Positions 21,612-33,590 of a DNA stretch of 64,000 nucleotides are shown here, one piece after another. A model generated the notes under the pieces. The model saw nothing but the letters and a program-made list of their open reading frames with translations, did not search any database and was not told the DNA's origin. Position 1 is the stretch's first letter. Each line of letters begins with the position of its first letter. The position numbers and the translations under genes were made by a program. Origin of the DNA: Stictocephala bisonia (taxonomy: Eukaryota; Arthropoda; Insecta; Hemiptera; Membracidae); contig JAQJVL010000287.1 in the NCBI GenBank assembly GCA_035578905.1, forward strand, positions 906,501 through 970,500. Direction: 5' to 3'.

Positions 21612-21836
21612 GACAGGAAAGCAGGCTGACCTGTTTCAAACATTCCTTTGGAAAGTCCCATGAAAGTTAATGAAATAGAAAAAAGGTATTCCATTAACCC
21701 TTTTCTTGTGATGGACTGAAGATAGGGCCAGGGGTCTTAAAATAGCTCCATGATTGTTTTGTGTGTTTTTTTGTTTGTGTTAACTTTCATAGGATTTGCC
21801 AAAGAAATCTTAAAAATGTAAGCCTGCTTTCCTGTC
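21612..21836. repeat. Foldback/MITE-like inverted repeat
   Basis: GACAGGAAAGCAGGCT at 21612 is complemented by AGCCTGCTTTCCTGTC ending 21836, and the similarity continues inwards (CCCATGAAAGTTAA against TTAACTTTCATAGG) for about 65 bp per arm. No target duplication was identified, so the superfamily is unknown. Confidence 0.8.
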
Positions 21837-22428
21837 CCAAACAAACAGGGTATCTACCAGTCAGGGAAATCCCCAAAAACTTGCGTACTTCAACAAAGGG
21901 TCACGGAAGTCACCAACAGTCATGAAATTTCATACTTAGGTCACTGAATTACTTATTTATCACTTATTTATTTATTATTTTGGTCTCTGTCGCTCAGTGA
22001 TTTTTTTATCATTCTCGTCAACTGTGTTGACCATTTGTAAACAAGTGATGTATATTAGGGAGAATGTATTTAAAGAAGAGCACGAGGAAGGTATAGTAAT
22101 GTTTTTAGATAGAATGAAGAAATGCGTAAGACAAGTTCATCAATTGCCTGTTCCCTTAGCAACGTAAAGACACGAAGGCTTGCGTGCATGCGCAGAGACA
22201 CTGTGTTAATATGTTTTGTTATTCACTTTGCGCCGATGCGCCTTACTTATTTTTGATTTTGAGTTTTGTTAATCTTTCTTCTCCTTTTTTCAAGTTCGTT
22301 CCTTTCGTAAGATGAGGTTCAACCTTTCAGACTATACTCAACTATTATTTTTATGTGATCCTATTGAATTGGTCTGTTTCATACGAAACAGTGGCCTTAT
22401 TTTGAACTAAGCAAGTTAAGGTTTAAGG
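21837..22428. other. Intron spacer, possible repeat remnants
   Basis: A stretch at 21848-21955 (CAGTCAGGGAAATC ... GTCATGAAATTTC) resembles a common DNA-transposon terminus, but no partner end was found. No gene seen. Confidence 0.45.
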
Positions 22429-23046
22429 TAGGGGTGCGCGAGTACTCGAAACTTTGAGTATTTGATAGAGTATTTTACTACTCAAACTCGGCTCGAATCT
22501 TCCGAAACTACTTGAAGTTCAATCGAGTAGTTGTATTTCACGAAATATCGTATTTACATCTTAGTTTAGGTTTAAAAGTAAACACTTTTATAAGTTATGA
22601 ATACAAAATGTGCGCTTCCTTGTGTTTTATTTTACCCTTATTCATACGTTATCATTTGGTACTCGTAATTATGAACTAAACAATACGACTAAGAATTGGT
22701 AGTACACAATGACAGTCAAATGAACTAGTTGACGTACTGAAGAAGTTCTTTCATTATGATTTGAACTAGTTCAATTCAAAATGATCGACAGAGCTGGGAA
22801 GGTAGCGATCAGGGCAAATAGTTACCGTAGTAGCGATCACACATGTTGGTTGTCGAGTCTACTAGTCACTTGTAACCTAACCTAAAATAGCGTGAATAAA
22901 AAGAAGTGCTGGTTAGTGTCTTTATGACCCAAGAAAGGGGACGAAGATCCGGTTCAAGATGCTCAAGAAGATCTGTTACTGATCTTCTTGAGGTTAGGTT
23001 ACTAGTCACTTGTAACCTAACCTAATCTTTTAGGTTAGGTTACAAG

Positions 23047-26000
23047 TAGGGATGGACGGGTCTCGAGATTTCGGGAATTCCCCGGGAAATTATAATTCTC
23101 GTCCTGCGAGAAGGAAATTTTGTTACGATCGGGAATTCCATTCGAGAGTTTTTCAATTGTTATTCTAAGATGTAACCAACTAAATAGTTCAATCTCAACA
23201 ACACGGTTATAATCGACATTCATGGTCAAGTTCGGATTTTTTCAATCAATATAAATTAAAGTGAAAGGATAATAAAATTATGATAGACTTGTGTCTCGAT
23301 TACCGTGGAATGTAATTTATTGCTTATACTGTGGCAGTGAAGTTACATAGTGACTGACGACTGACAGTCGGAGTCGACAGTTGGGGTCGAACGTAGATGT
23401 GACGTTCTCACGACCTGTTCATTTGACAAGGCTCATCAGTGAACGAGATATCCGGATCACGATGCTCAAAAAACTATTGAAGTCGAACAAGTTACCGAGA
23501 TCTATGATCCAACTAAACAAATCTAGTTTAGGATAGAACTGTTGACCGAAACCCAAATGATAATGAACGAAAACTGAGTGGGCCTATATTCCAATGTTTG
23601 TTCGTGTCAGTAACGTAAAATCATTCAATCAAACTGCTCGCGAGAACAGGTCACTATACTGTCCAACAAAACAACAAATCTTCCTTCCCATGGCAAAAGT
23701 CCATTTCTCTCATGTTGTACGTACAATGAACCGTTCTGCTCGTTTCCGAATTGAAATTATCGTATATTTCCCGTGAGGTGACTGTGATCCGTTTTGGTGT
23801 TTAATCTGAGTAGGGAATCAACCAATGATTTTACAGAAGAAAATATCGTATCATATCATATAAAATATCATAATGGCGTTCAAGTATCGTGCGACGTAAC
23901 AATATTTTTATTTTCAATTGAATAAAAAATAAGTATATATATCCGTAGCGAATGTCAATTAATAATTTGTTTGTGAACACTTTAGATCGCCAAATGTGCA
24001 TGTAACATTTGCAGGGATACGATATTTTCTTCTGTCAAACTGTCGATCGGTTTCCTGACTAGGTTAGAAAGTAACACAGATGGAGTGTAAAATGTATTAC
24101 AATACGATAATTTTGATTTGTAAACTCAGTGAACGGTTTCCTGATCATAATTGTTACTACTACGTCGATGTTAAATGCAAAACAATTCAATCCAAATCTC
24201 TTCTGATTATAAAACGGACGGATTTAGCAATACGGAACATAATTTTTATTGAACCGAAACTTTATCATACTTCTTGTGTTCATTTCATAAATTTATAATT
24301 TAGCTACACAAATTTTCTTTGTATCACCAGTTGCCAGTTGGCATTTAGCTGATATTTCAGATTGCATCTCGTCTGGCTAGGCATATATTTGCCGATTACG
24401 TATACCGTTGTCACTCCAATATGTCAGAAATTCCTCGTGATGAAAAGATTATCTTTTTATATATCGAAGTAGTTTCGAGTTGCATACATGTATTACCAAT
24501 CATAATTTATTAAAAATAATTGGTCGTAAATGACTTTTAAATTTATATTTAGGTGCACAATTATTAAATTATTACTATCGATCCATTAAACTACCGGTAT
24601 TTTGGCATCTAGATTTACAAATTTGATTATATTTCACAGCTTATTTCCGGTTTACTATAACCACGTTATTATTGAATAAAATAACTACAGATCCACTTTT
24701 TATGGCGTATACAAAATCAATTTTTTGTTGAAAAGAGACAATTTTGAAAGCAATCTACTGTGTTTGGCGATGGCACCTGAATCGTAGAATCACTTGATCC
24801 AGCTTTTGCTCAAAAGCTTCGCTACCGTGATCGAAACTACCAGATAAACCAGATTGACCGTCTGTGTGATTAGTTGACAATCACAGAGAAGAAATAGAGG
24901 TTGCTTTCTTATGACTACAGCGGCATTTATTAATAGAATTAAAACAAATGCACATCTCTACAATAGTCAATACATGTGCAGTAATAATTACTAAGTTTAT
25001 CCGTGAGGATTTGGGGGGGGGGGAATAGGGGAATAAGGAAGGGACTGCCAAGATGCTGGCTCTGCAGGGCCGCCCAGAGACTTTTGGTGGCCCCGGGGCA
25101 AAGTTTACCATGTGGCCCCTTCCTTCACTTCAAAATAAATTTAATTACTCTGATTGTCAAATATACTATAATTGCTATTTTACTTTTAGCACATTCTACG
25201 ATATTCTTACCATCTGTTTCGTTAGATTACTATTGTAATTAAGATTCTTGTTCATGGACGTTTTCTCAGGGCTAGCTGCGAAGCTCCGGTAAGTTTTTCT
25301 CTAATTGTCATATACTTTTTAAACATTTCCTAAAGTATTACCGCTACAATAATATCAATCTCTTATATCAAAACTGTTATTCTTTAATATTAAATAAATA
25401 ATAACGAACCAAGCAATGCCACAGTCAGTTGCATGGGTGCAGCAGCTCTTCGATTGCCAGTTGAGGAGCCATCCTTGCCAATGATATTAGCTGTGGGTGA
25501 GGGAGGGGCCAATAAATTTGTATAGGCTACTTGGCTTCGCTAGCTAAAGAGCAAGTGGCCGACTGTTCACGAAGTAAAATAATTTGGCCAGCGCGAACAT
25601 CTAGTGCTTAAAATCAGTCAGTCTGTGTGCAACTTCACAGTTCCTAGTTATATTGTAGTTCAATTAATTAATTGAAGAATTCATTCATGTTTAGTTTTTA
25701 TGATGATTTTAATTAAAATTGGCATGTAATATGTAACTACCATTCTTTTATTTCGCTTGTTATAATTTTAATTCAGTTATATCAGATAAGATTGCTTTGT
25801 TTATTAAGTGTGTAATCTGTTATTGTTTAGTCTAAACCTGTTTGATTTTTTTTCTGTTTTGTGGATAGCAGGCAAAAAATAAAAAAGATTTAATAAAATA
25901 AGGAGTACATAAATGTGCCTTAACATTAATGGTTGAATTTCCTACTAGATCACGTACCAATAAATTATTATTACTATAAAATTATTCGGTTTATTTGTTT

Positions 26001-26176
26001 TATCTACTAAGTTTGAAAATTAATGTATGATAAGCTGGGAAAAATTCCCTCCAAAAATTTCTCGAAATTTGGTAGGAAATTAATTTCTCTCCCGTTTCTC
26101 TCCCGAAATTTGAGAGGAAATTAATTTCCCTCTCGTTTCCCTCCCGAACCTAAAAATCTCCTCTCGTCCATCCCTA
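23047..26176. mobile_element. hAT element with perfect 8-bp target duplication
   Basis: Ends TAGGGATGGACG (23047) and CGTCCATCCCTA (ending 26176) are flanked on both sides by GTTACAAG (23039-23046, 26177-26184). Subterminal regions carry GGGAATTCCC and CTCCCGAAATTT motifs. No intact transposase is seen: the short ORFs at 23594, 24080 and 25003 show no hAT domain. Part of the interior (about 23590-24375) is a repeat shared with 30885-33050. Confidence 0.86.
23590..24375. repeat. Copy 1 of an interspersed repeat also present inverted at 30885-33050
   Basis: Strings such as GGCAAAAGTCCAT, AATTGAAATTATCGTATA, GTCGATGTTAAATGCAAAAC and TTATAATTTAGCTAC recur in inverse order and orientation between 30885 and 33050. 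In this copy GTATCACCAGTTGCCAGTTG follows TTTAGCTAC within about 20 bases, showing what the second copy looked like before the 30940-32314 element landed. A short conserved reading (CYYYVDVKCKT, IIFIEPK) is visible in both copies but is too broken to name. Confidence 0.75.
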
Positions 26177-26576
26177 GTTACAAGTGACTAGTAGACTTGA
26201 CAATCAACATGTGTGATCGATAATATTTACAGTGATCGCTACATTCCCAGCTCTGTTGATCACTTTGAACTGAACTAGTTCAAATCATAATGAACTCATT
26301 CACTACGTCGACTAGTTCTTAGGCGTATTGTTTAGTTCATAATTACGCGTATCAAACTGATAACGTATGATTAAGGGTAAAATAAAACACAAACTCTTTT
26401 TATTGATAACTTATAAAACTGTTTACTCTTAAAACCAAATTAAGATGTAAATCTGATATTTCGTGAAATACAACTACTTGATCGAACTTCCGAGTAGTTT
26501 TAGGAGCTTCAAGCTGAGTTCGAGTAGTAAAATACTTGATCAAATACTCGAAGTTTCGAGTACTCGCACACCCCTA

Positions 26577-27678
26577 CAAAAAGCAAATCAAAATTATTGT
26601 GTTCAGTTTAGATTTATATATTTACGAATCTGGCAAAACTTAACATAAGCATAGGATGGTGTCTGCCTTTTACAGTTGTCTAGAGTAAACAGGAAATCCT
26701 TCTGTAAATACTCGCTGGAAAATACTCGATACTTGAAAAAATGACAACTACTCGACTCGACTCAAACTGAAAAATCACTACTCGCACACCCCTAGTTCAA
26801 GTTAGTTAATTTGCAAGACTAGTTCACGACTGACTTGGTCACTGTAATGAATTACGTAAATCAACTAACTCACAAGTTCAAAATTAAATAATTAGTTACA
26901 CGTGTAACCTCAACTAGACGTACATGACTTGTACATGCTATAATGAAATTATTCATGATTTTTGTAATGAAATTTGTTTAATAGGCTTTAGTTTTTATTG
27001 TTTATATTTGTAAATTTGTTCTTCAAAGTTTTTATTTATAATATTGTTATAAATCATTATTACATATATTGTTAATAATGACATAAACTGGTTTCTTAAA
27101 AGCAATATTTTGAAAGATAAACAGATCCACTTGTACTATGGTAGTTCAAATCGTTGGTCAACAATAAGTAGTTTGTTTCGTCCAGTTTATTCGTTTATCT
27201 AGTTCATTCATTTTGAGCAGTTTATTCGTCATTCGTTCCACTACTCACGCAGGTTTAGGTTAGGAACTGTCTCGCAGTTTTAGACTAGATTAGGAACTGA
27301 CTGAAGACTCCTTCATTACATTGGCTACCTTTGCAGCTCTGTTGTTCTCCTGTTTTGATGAATTGAGTTTGTTCAAATTACAATGAAGAGACTCGTTCAC
27401 TGAGCTGATAACCATCCCATCCATACTGTTGTTTGTTGAAGAAAATGAAATAAAGAAAATAGCAAGGCAAACAAAAGAACTTCACAAAGTAACAAATTAA
27501 AAAAAAGAAGGGTTTTGTAACATGGAAAAAGGCTACATGTAATTTTTTTTAAAGTTGTAGCCCAGATTAGATGTTTATTTTTAATAAATATGTTGGTTTA
27601 CTAAGAACTTTTTAAAAACAAACCATATAATTAACTATCTATGTAAATATATTGTGACATACTTGGGATATGTACTAT

Positions 27679-27738
<60 letters not shown>

Positions 27739-28549
27739 ATGTGATATTTAGCTAATTAACATAAATATGTAATGAACACCATCATAAAAAATACATAACG
27801 TTAAGAATTAAACAACATATTATATATTGTATTGTGTATATTTTGATTGTGCTTTCATTTAATCGACTACTCTATTTTATGTGCTATGCTGTTATCCAAA
27901 TGACTAGTAGTCGTGAGAATTGCGTTTAGTAGTAATTTTATAATCGGCTAGTCTAGTCGTACAAACAACTATTAAGCAAGCAGTTGTTCAAATTCAAACA
28001 AGCTCTAAAATTAATATATTACCATTAGGGTGGAGTGAAAACCCCATTTTTTGCAATAACGATTTCTAATAGCGCGGAAAACTTGCGCATTGGCTTCCTA
28101 ATAACGGGAAAAAATAGTTGTAAAATATATTTTTTATTTTTAAGATCGTGAAAAGGTCATAAAACTTGATAAAAATTACGAAAAACAAATTTTTTAAAAT
28201 TTACAGAAATTTGTAAAAAAGGATATTTTACTCTAATATAGTAAAACCTATTCTTTATCGTAACTTTAATACATTAAAAATACTTAAGCTTGTAGTTCTC
28301 TTTATTTTTATATCGCGCAAAAGACCTGAACGTGAAAAGAAATTGGATATTTTACAAGGAATGTCAAAAAACTTCTATCTGTTTTAATAACGTAAATCCC
28401 TAATATTGTACTATATATTGTTCTTGTAGTCCTATAACCATCATATTGTAGCTCTTCACTCATTTCAGCATGATATATTACAGCAGAAATGACCCAGGAC
28501 TAACCACGAGGAGGTGGCTGCAAATTGAATCCCACCCGCACCCTGCCCA
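26577..28549. other. AT-rich intron with a 55-base T run
   Basis: Holds the possible alternate foldback end at 26670-26794 and an uninterrupted run of 55 T at 27681-27735. No SINE or LINE body is apparent beside the run on the minus strand. No gene is supported. Confidence 0.6.
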
Positions 28550-29810
28550 ACCAACCAACCAATTGCTAGGGTGTGTCTACTGTCTCATTACTGTGATCCT
28601 CCTTTAAACTCCAACTTTGTGTCAAATTTTGGCATCAAAGACCTTGATCTTAAGGTTGCCCTTATGTTACTATCCTGGTTTTCAGGTCTGCAAACTCTTC
28701 ATTCCAGTGGCCTCAGTCACAAGTTTGACGCATCTCTCTACTGCCTGAAAATGACAAGGAAATTTAAAAAAATTCAAATTCAGGCAATTTTGTTTCTTTT
28801 AATGATAATTCAATATAGTTAGCTGTTATATACAACATCAATGGGGTGGTGCCAGCTTACACTGTGTCCAGTCAACAAGTTCAGTATAATCTTTTGCCTC
28901 GAAATTAATTTAGAGGAGCTTGAAAATTCGAATACCACCTTCCTGCTGCTGACTTCCAGCATTAAGTATTCTTCTGTAGACCAATTCACGAATGTGTTCT
29001 CTGTCATCTACTATCATAGCTAAAAGTAAATTCTCTGGATGGCAAAAAAATTAATTTTTATGTTTTTAATCAAATTGCTTGTGGTTTGACCTTAAGAATG
29101 TGCTTTGGGCCATCTTTGACTGTATGATGTCTCTTGATATCAAACCAAACAGGAGCATATGTTTTTATAATAAAGTTTGCCAATGTCTTCACTTCTTTCG
29201 TTGGATTTTTTGTGGATACATATAGTCTTATTACCTGGTTGGCACATATTAAACATCGGGAGTGGTTGAGGGGTCTAGGTATTTTAACAGCTAATTCTGA
29301 ATCATATATTCCAGTTGTTACTGAAGAGACCATATCTAAAAGATATTTCTGATCTTCTCTGAGGTCAATTTTAGTAATAGTAATCACGTCTTCAGCTATG
29401 ATTGCTTCAAACTGTACCAGGTTTTTTTCACAACTAGACAGTTATTTTCCAATGGGGCCACTAAAAGACATTGATCCTGTTGTTGTTTCATCTAAGTGTT
29501 CAAATAATTGCTTGTAAGGCAGTTCATTAAAGTGCAATAGGCAAATAAACCGTTGAAGTGGGCGTTGACACATAAGTTCAATTTTGCGAAGGACACAGCT
29601 TTTTGGTATTTGTAGCTGTCCCATGACATCCGATAGGTTGAACTGCATTCATGTCATAACCTTTTTCGTTCATAAAATTAATAATAGTTCGCCAATATCA
29701 ACACCAGTTTCTTATTCTGGTGTAACGTGTCCAACATATTTGCCACCACGTTCACTAATAACGCTAACGTGTTCTTCTTTTCGTTCTCTGCAGTAAAAGT
29801 TTGCTCCTAC
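28550..29810 (-). pseudogene. Decayed repeat-encoded protein of unknown family
   Basis: Two minus-strand frames read as one protein in pieces: 29442-29648 (QRFICLLHFNELPYKQLFEH, then SMSFSGPIGK) and 29070-29387 (SRCLICANQVIRLYVSTK, then FIIKTYAPVWFDIK). More frame-shifted similarity seems to continue towards 28600 with several stops. The pattern suggests an old transposon-encoded gene of a multi-copy arthropod family, but I cannot name its superfamily and saw no catalytic motif. No terminal repeats were found. Confidence 0.5.
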
Positions 29811-30939
29811 TTTTACTGACTGACTCCTACGCTTACTAATTAATGACATTATAATTAATGCATGCATTAATAAACAATATAACTTATTTGATGTATTTGT
29901 AGTTTAATCAATTAATTACTGCACTATAGTCAAACAATAGACATTTGCTCCACAGTGTACATATACATATCACATTTATATTTCTAACTTCTGTTATAAA
30001 TCAAACATATAAAGGCCTATATTTTATTTTAGTTTTGTTTACTATAAAACAATGGAAATGATCTTATTTCACAGGCTTAAGCGGCCAGTGTCATTACTAA
30101 TAACTAAAGCTTGCGGTAATGACCACGTCAATGTGTTATTTACAGTATTTACATCACCAAATGTTTGGCCTATGCTGTGATGTGGCATCCTCAGTGGTAT
30201 CTCTAAAACTGAGATGCCATTGAAGCTTTAGTTAGTAGTAATGTAAATTATATTATCATATGGCTAAAAAGTTAAATAGTTAACATCCTGTTACACATCT
30301 TCAGTTGAAATTAAAAACAGAATATTGATACATTATTGTATTATATCAAAGCGTTTGAATTATTTTAATACCTCATCAGTCACTTGTTGTAATAACGATT
30401 GGAGCTGTCCAAATTTATCTTGTGCAAAAATGTGACAATGTTTTTGGGTCTGCGTAGTTCCCGTAATACCAATTAATTAGTAATAAACCAATATCTCCAA
30501 ATCTTGAATGTCATACTTTTAAATTTAGAAATCTTTTTCTCCCTAAACATAAAAAAATACAAAAATAAGTAATAAAAGAACATTTTATCTTTTGTAATTA
30601 AGTTGTTCTTACCTATGGAAAGATATCCCCTCTCCATTCTTCCTGTTACTACAGCCTTAAGCTGAGCACCAAGGTATATATAAAAAAAAAAACAAATAAC
30701 AATATATTATTTACAAGACTTAAGATATTTAAGACTAAACTAAAATACATTAAGAAGTATTCCTCTAGAAACGCTTAGGAGGAGCTACTAACAAGCCCTG
30801 TGAGAACAATCTAAACAAGCCGCCATATTAGTCGGAGACCCTGCCTCAAACGCGGTAACCTAAGATCTCTCTATTTATATTCTGTACTCACTGGAAATAT
30901 CAGCTAAGTGCCAACTAGTGATACAGTGAAGATTGTGGG
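29811..30939. other. Intron with a short inverted repeat
   Basis: ATTACTAATAACTAAAGCTT (from 30093) pairs imperfectly with AAGCTTTAGTTAGTAGTAAT (to about 30242), with a second inner inverted repeat (GGCATCCTCAG against CTGAGATGCC), so 30093-30242 may be a small MITE. From about 30885 to 30939 the sequence belongs to copy 2 of the repeat described at 23590. No gene seen. Confidence 0.6.
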
Positions 30940-32314
30940 CAAGGTTAGTGTATAGGAGGTTGCCTCGTTCCCGTAAGGTAGTGTAGTCAGCAGCCGGCGA
31001 GTGCATGACGTCACGAGCCGACCACAGTCTAGGAGCGCTAGCGCGTGAATCACTATTCTACTCCAGTTCTGACAAAATATTTTGTTGCTTGCTTATTTAG
31101 ATCGCTTGGCTATCTAGTTCATCGTCATTTATAGGCTAAGATTTGTGTTATAGTTTGAAGCAAATGAAATTTAACCGTGTAAAACTTCTAAACAGCACCA
31201 TCATTGATTATCAAGGATTTAAAATGCCTAACTTGCAATTGAAATGAAATGAAATACTTTATTGTCCGTAACATGTTACAATACATGCATAAACATTGTC
31301 AAATTCTTTAAGTATAATCATAAAATGGATACAAAGTTTGTGTCAAAGCATAATTCTTACAATTTTATTCATTAGCCTATTTACTAAAGTACACATATAT
31401 TAAGTTAGTAATTACCTATATATAACAAATACAGTATTATATAAATAAAGATAAAATATATACAAAGGTTGTGCAAAAACACAAGACTTACAATTTTATG
31501 AATTAGCCTATTTACTAAAGTACACATATATTTAGTAATTACCTATATATAACAAATACAGTATTATATAAATAAAGATAAAATATATACAAAGGTTGTG
31601 CAAAAACACAAGACTTACAATTTTATGAATTAGCCTATTTACTAAAGTACACATATATTAAGTTAGTAATTACCTATATATAACAAATACAGTATTATAT
31701 AAATAAAGATAAAATGTATACAAAGGCTGTGCAAGAGCACAAAACATACACCTATATTAAGTTATGGATTACCTATTCATAACAAACACAGTTTTCTAAA
31801 CAAGACAAAATAAATAAAAACGTTGTACAAAAGCACAAAACATACCCATACACATTTACGTTAGTGATTACCTATTCACAACAAACAGTTTTCCTTATAT
31901 GAACAAAGAAATATATATATATGATGGTTGTGCAAAAACACAAATCATAAAATTTTATGAATTGCCCTATTTAATGATACACAAACATATAAATAACAAA
32001 CACAGTTTTCTCTAAATGCTGACAAAATACTTAAATAAAAAATAAATAAATAAGCTAACGAATTCAATCTAAGAAAGCATTTTTTTGTATTTTTTCGTGG
32101 TACTGTGATCAGAACTGCTACAGCTTCCTCTCTTTTCACCACGTTCGTCCTTGTTTAAATATTTCATTCGGATAAACGTTCGCTGTTTTACAAATGATTT
32201 CAATACTTCGTGCGGGATACCGCCGACGGCGGTACGGCAGCGAGGTCGGATGATGACGTGATGCGCGACAGGCGTGCGCACTCGTTCGAGGCAACCTCCT
32301 ATACACTAACCTTG
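30940..32314. mobile_element. Unclassified TIR element, perfect 28-bp ends and 9-bp target duplication
   Basis: The first 28 bases (CAAGGTTAGTGTATAGGAGG...) are an exact inverted copy of the last 28, and GATTGTGGG flanks both sides (30931-30939, 32315-32323). The related copy at 24290-24350 lacks the insert, so both borders are supported independently. The ends are GC-rich compared with the surroundings. A minus-strand ORF at 32069-32281 (SFVKQRTFIRMKYLN) may be a transposase scrap. A 9-bp duplication fits MULE or Merlin, and 8 bp would fit hAT or P; I could not decide. Confidence 0.88.
31236..32040 (-). repeat. LINE/SINE-like 3' tail and ~130-bp tandem repeats
   Basis: Read on the minus strand the segment ends GGACAATAAAGTATTTCATT with a short repeated tail, as in many CR1/L2-like retroposon 3' ends. 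Towards higher coordinates, units containing ACAAAGGTTGTGCAAAAACA begin at about 31331, 31462, 31589 and 31720 (periods 131, 127, 131), then degrade near 31810 and 31925. It sits inside the TIR element. Confidence 0.7.
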
Positions 32315-32323
32315 GATTGTGGG

Positions 32324-33590
32324 TAGCTAAATTATAAACTTATGAATTAAAAACGAGACGTTTGTAAGGCTTTGGTTCGATAAAAATTATTTTCCAAATC
32401 TCTAAATTCGTTTTATTTTGTTTAGAAAAGGTCTTCCAACATGTTTCTCCCTCACTTGGATTTATTGTTTTGCATTTCACATCGACATTGACGTAGTAGT
32501 TACAATATGAGCAAGGAACCATTTAGTGAGTTAACGAATCAAAATTATCGTATTTTACCACCTTTTACACTCCAACTACGCTATTGTCTAATCTAGTCAG
32601 GAAACTGTTCTTCAATTTCACAGAAAAAATATCATATGCGCAAATGTTATCCACAGTTTTGGCGATCTAAGGTGTTTACGGAATAATAATTAATAGACAT
32701 TCGTCACAAAAATATATATCTATTTTTTATTCGACGGATAATAAATCAATAATGTTATATCACACGCTGCTAGAACGCCATTGCCATATGTTATATGATA
32801 TGATGCTGTATTTTCTTACGTCAAATCATGGTACGATTCCGTGTTCAGATTAAAAAAAAAAAGACCAATACTATATACGATAATTTCAGTTCCGAAAAGG
32901 AGTTGAACAGTTCCTTGCAACAACACAACCGAGATGGACTTTTGCCTAGAAAAGATGAGATGTAAAGTGACTCCTTCTCTGGATCCTTTTGATTCAATGA
33001 TATTATTGATATGAACGAAAATTGGCGTATTTTGCATGGCGAACAGACCATTAGATTTGTGTCAGTAACAGATCTTTTTTAGCATCTTGATCCGGATCTC
33101 TCGTCCCCTTTCTTGGTTCATGAAGACACTAACCAGTACTTCTGCTTTAATCACCGTATTTTAGGTTAGGTTACAAGTGACTGGTAGACTCGGTCAACCA
33201 ACATAGTGATCGCTACCTTCCTAGCTCTGTTGTTCACTTTTAATTGAACTAGTTCAAATCATAATGAACTCACTCATTCACTACGTTGACTAGTTCATTT
33301 GACTGTCATCTTGTACTACCAATTCTTAGGCATATTGTTTAGCTCGTAATTACGCACACCAAACTGATAACCTATGATTAAGGGTAAAATAAAACACAAG
33401 GAAGCTTACAGTTTTCATTCATAACTTATAAAACTGTTTACTCTTAAAACTAAATTAAGATGTAAATCTAATATATTGTGAAATACAATGACTCGATCGA
33501 ACTTCGAATAGTTTCGGAAGCTTCGAACCGAGTTCGAGTGGTAAAATACTTGATCAAATAATCGAAGTTTCGAGTACTCGCACACCCCTA
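32324..33590 (-). mobile_element. Copy 2 of the foldback/core repeat mosaic (inverted)
   Basis: On the minus strand this begins with the AGGGGTGTGCGAGTACTCG terminus near 33590, runs through the arm shared with 22429-22990 (AGGAAGGTAGCGATCAC, CTTGTAACCTAACCTAAAAT) and continues directly into the repeat core shared with 23590-24375. It lacks the TAGGGATGGACG end present in copy 1. It is interrupted at its far end by the 30940-32314 insertion. Short ORFs inside show no domain. Confidence 0.7.

Larger units (their letters stand above)
22429..26576. mobile_element. Foldback-type element with ~400-bp inverted arms, split by a hAT
   Basis: The left arm starts TAGGGGTGCGCGAGTACTCG at 22429 and the right arm ends with the complementary CGAGTACTCGCACACCCCTA at 26576. 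The arms stay similar for about 400 bp (22429-22886 against 26177-26576). The hAT at 23047-26176 separates them. A further CTCGCACACCCCTA end at 26781-26794 is followed by GTTCAAGT, which resembles the GTTTAAGG just left of 22429, so the true right border could be 26794. A third related arm lies at about 33180-33590. Confidence 0.75.

Noticed and set aside
22870..23040. CCTAACCTAA / TTAGGTTAGG strings resembling the insect telomere repeat
   Set aside because: Only two units at a time, and they are part of a dispersed repeat also found at 33160, so not a telomeric insertion.
24881..25242. Overlapping ORFs near a G run
   Set aside because: No domain and located in the interior of a non-autonomous hAT; likely chance.
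31280..32040. CRISPR-like array
   Set aside because: Units of about 130 bp are contiguous without short direct repeats separated by unique spacers, and the genome is eukaryotic.
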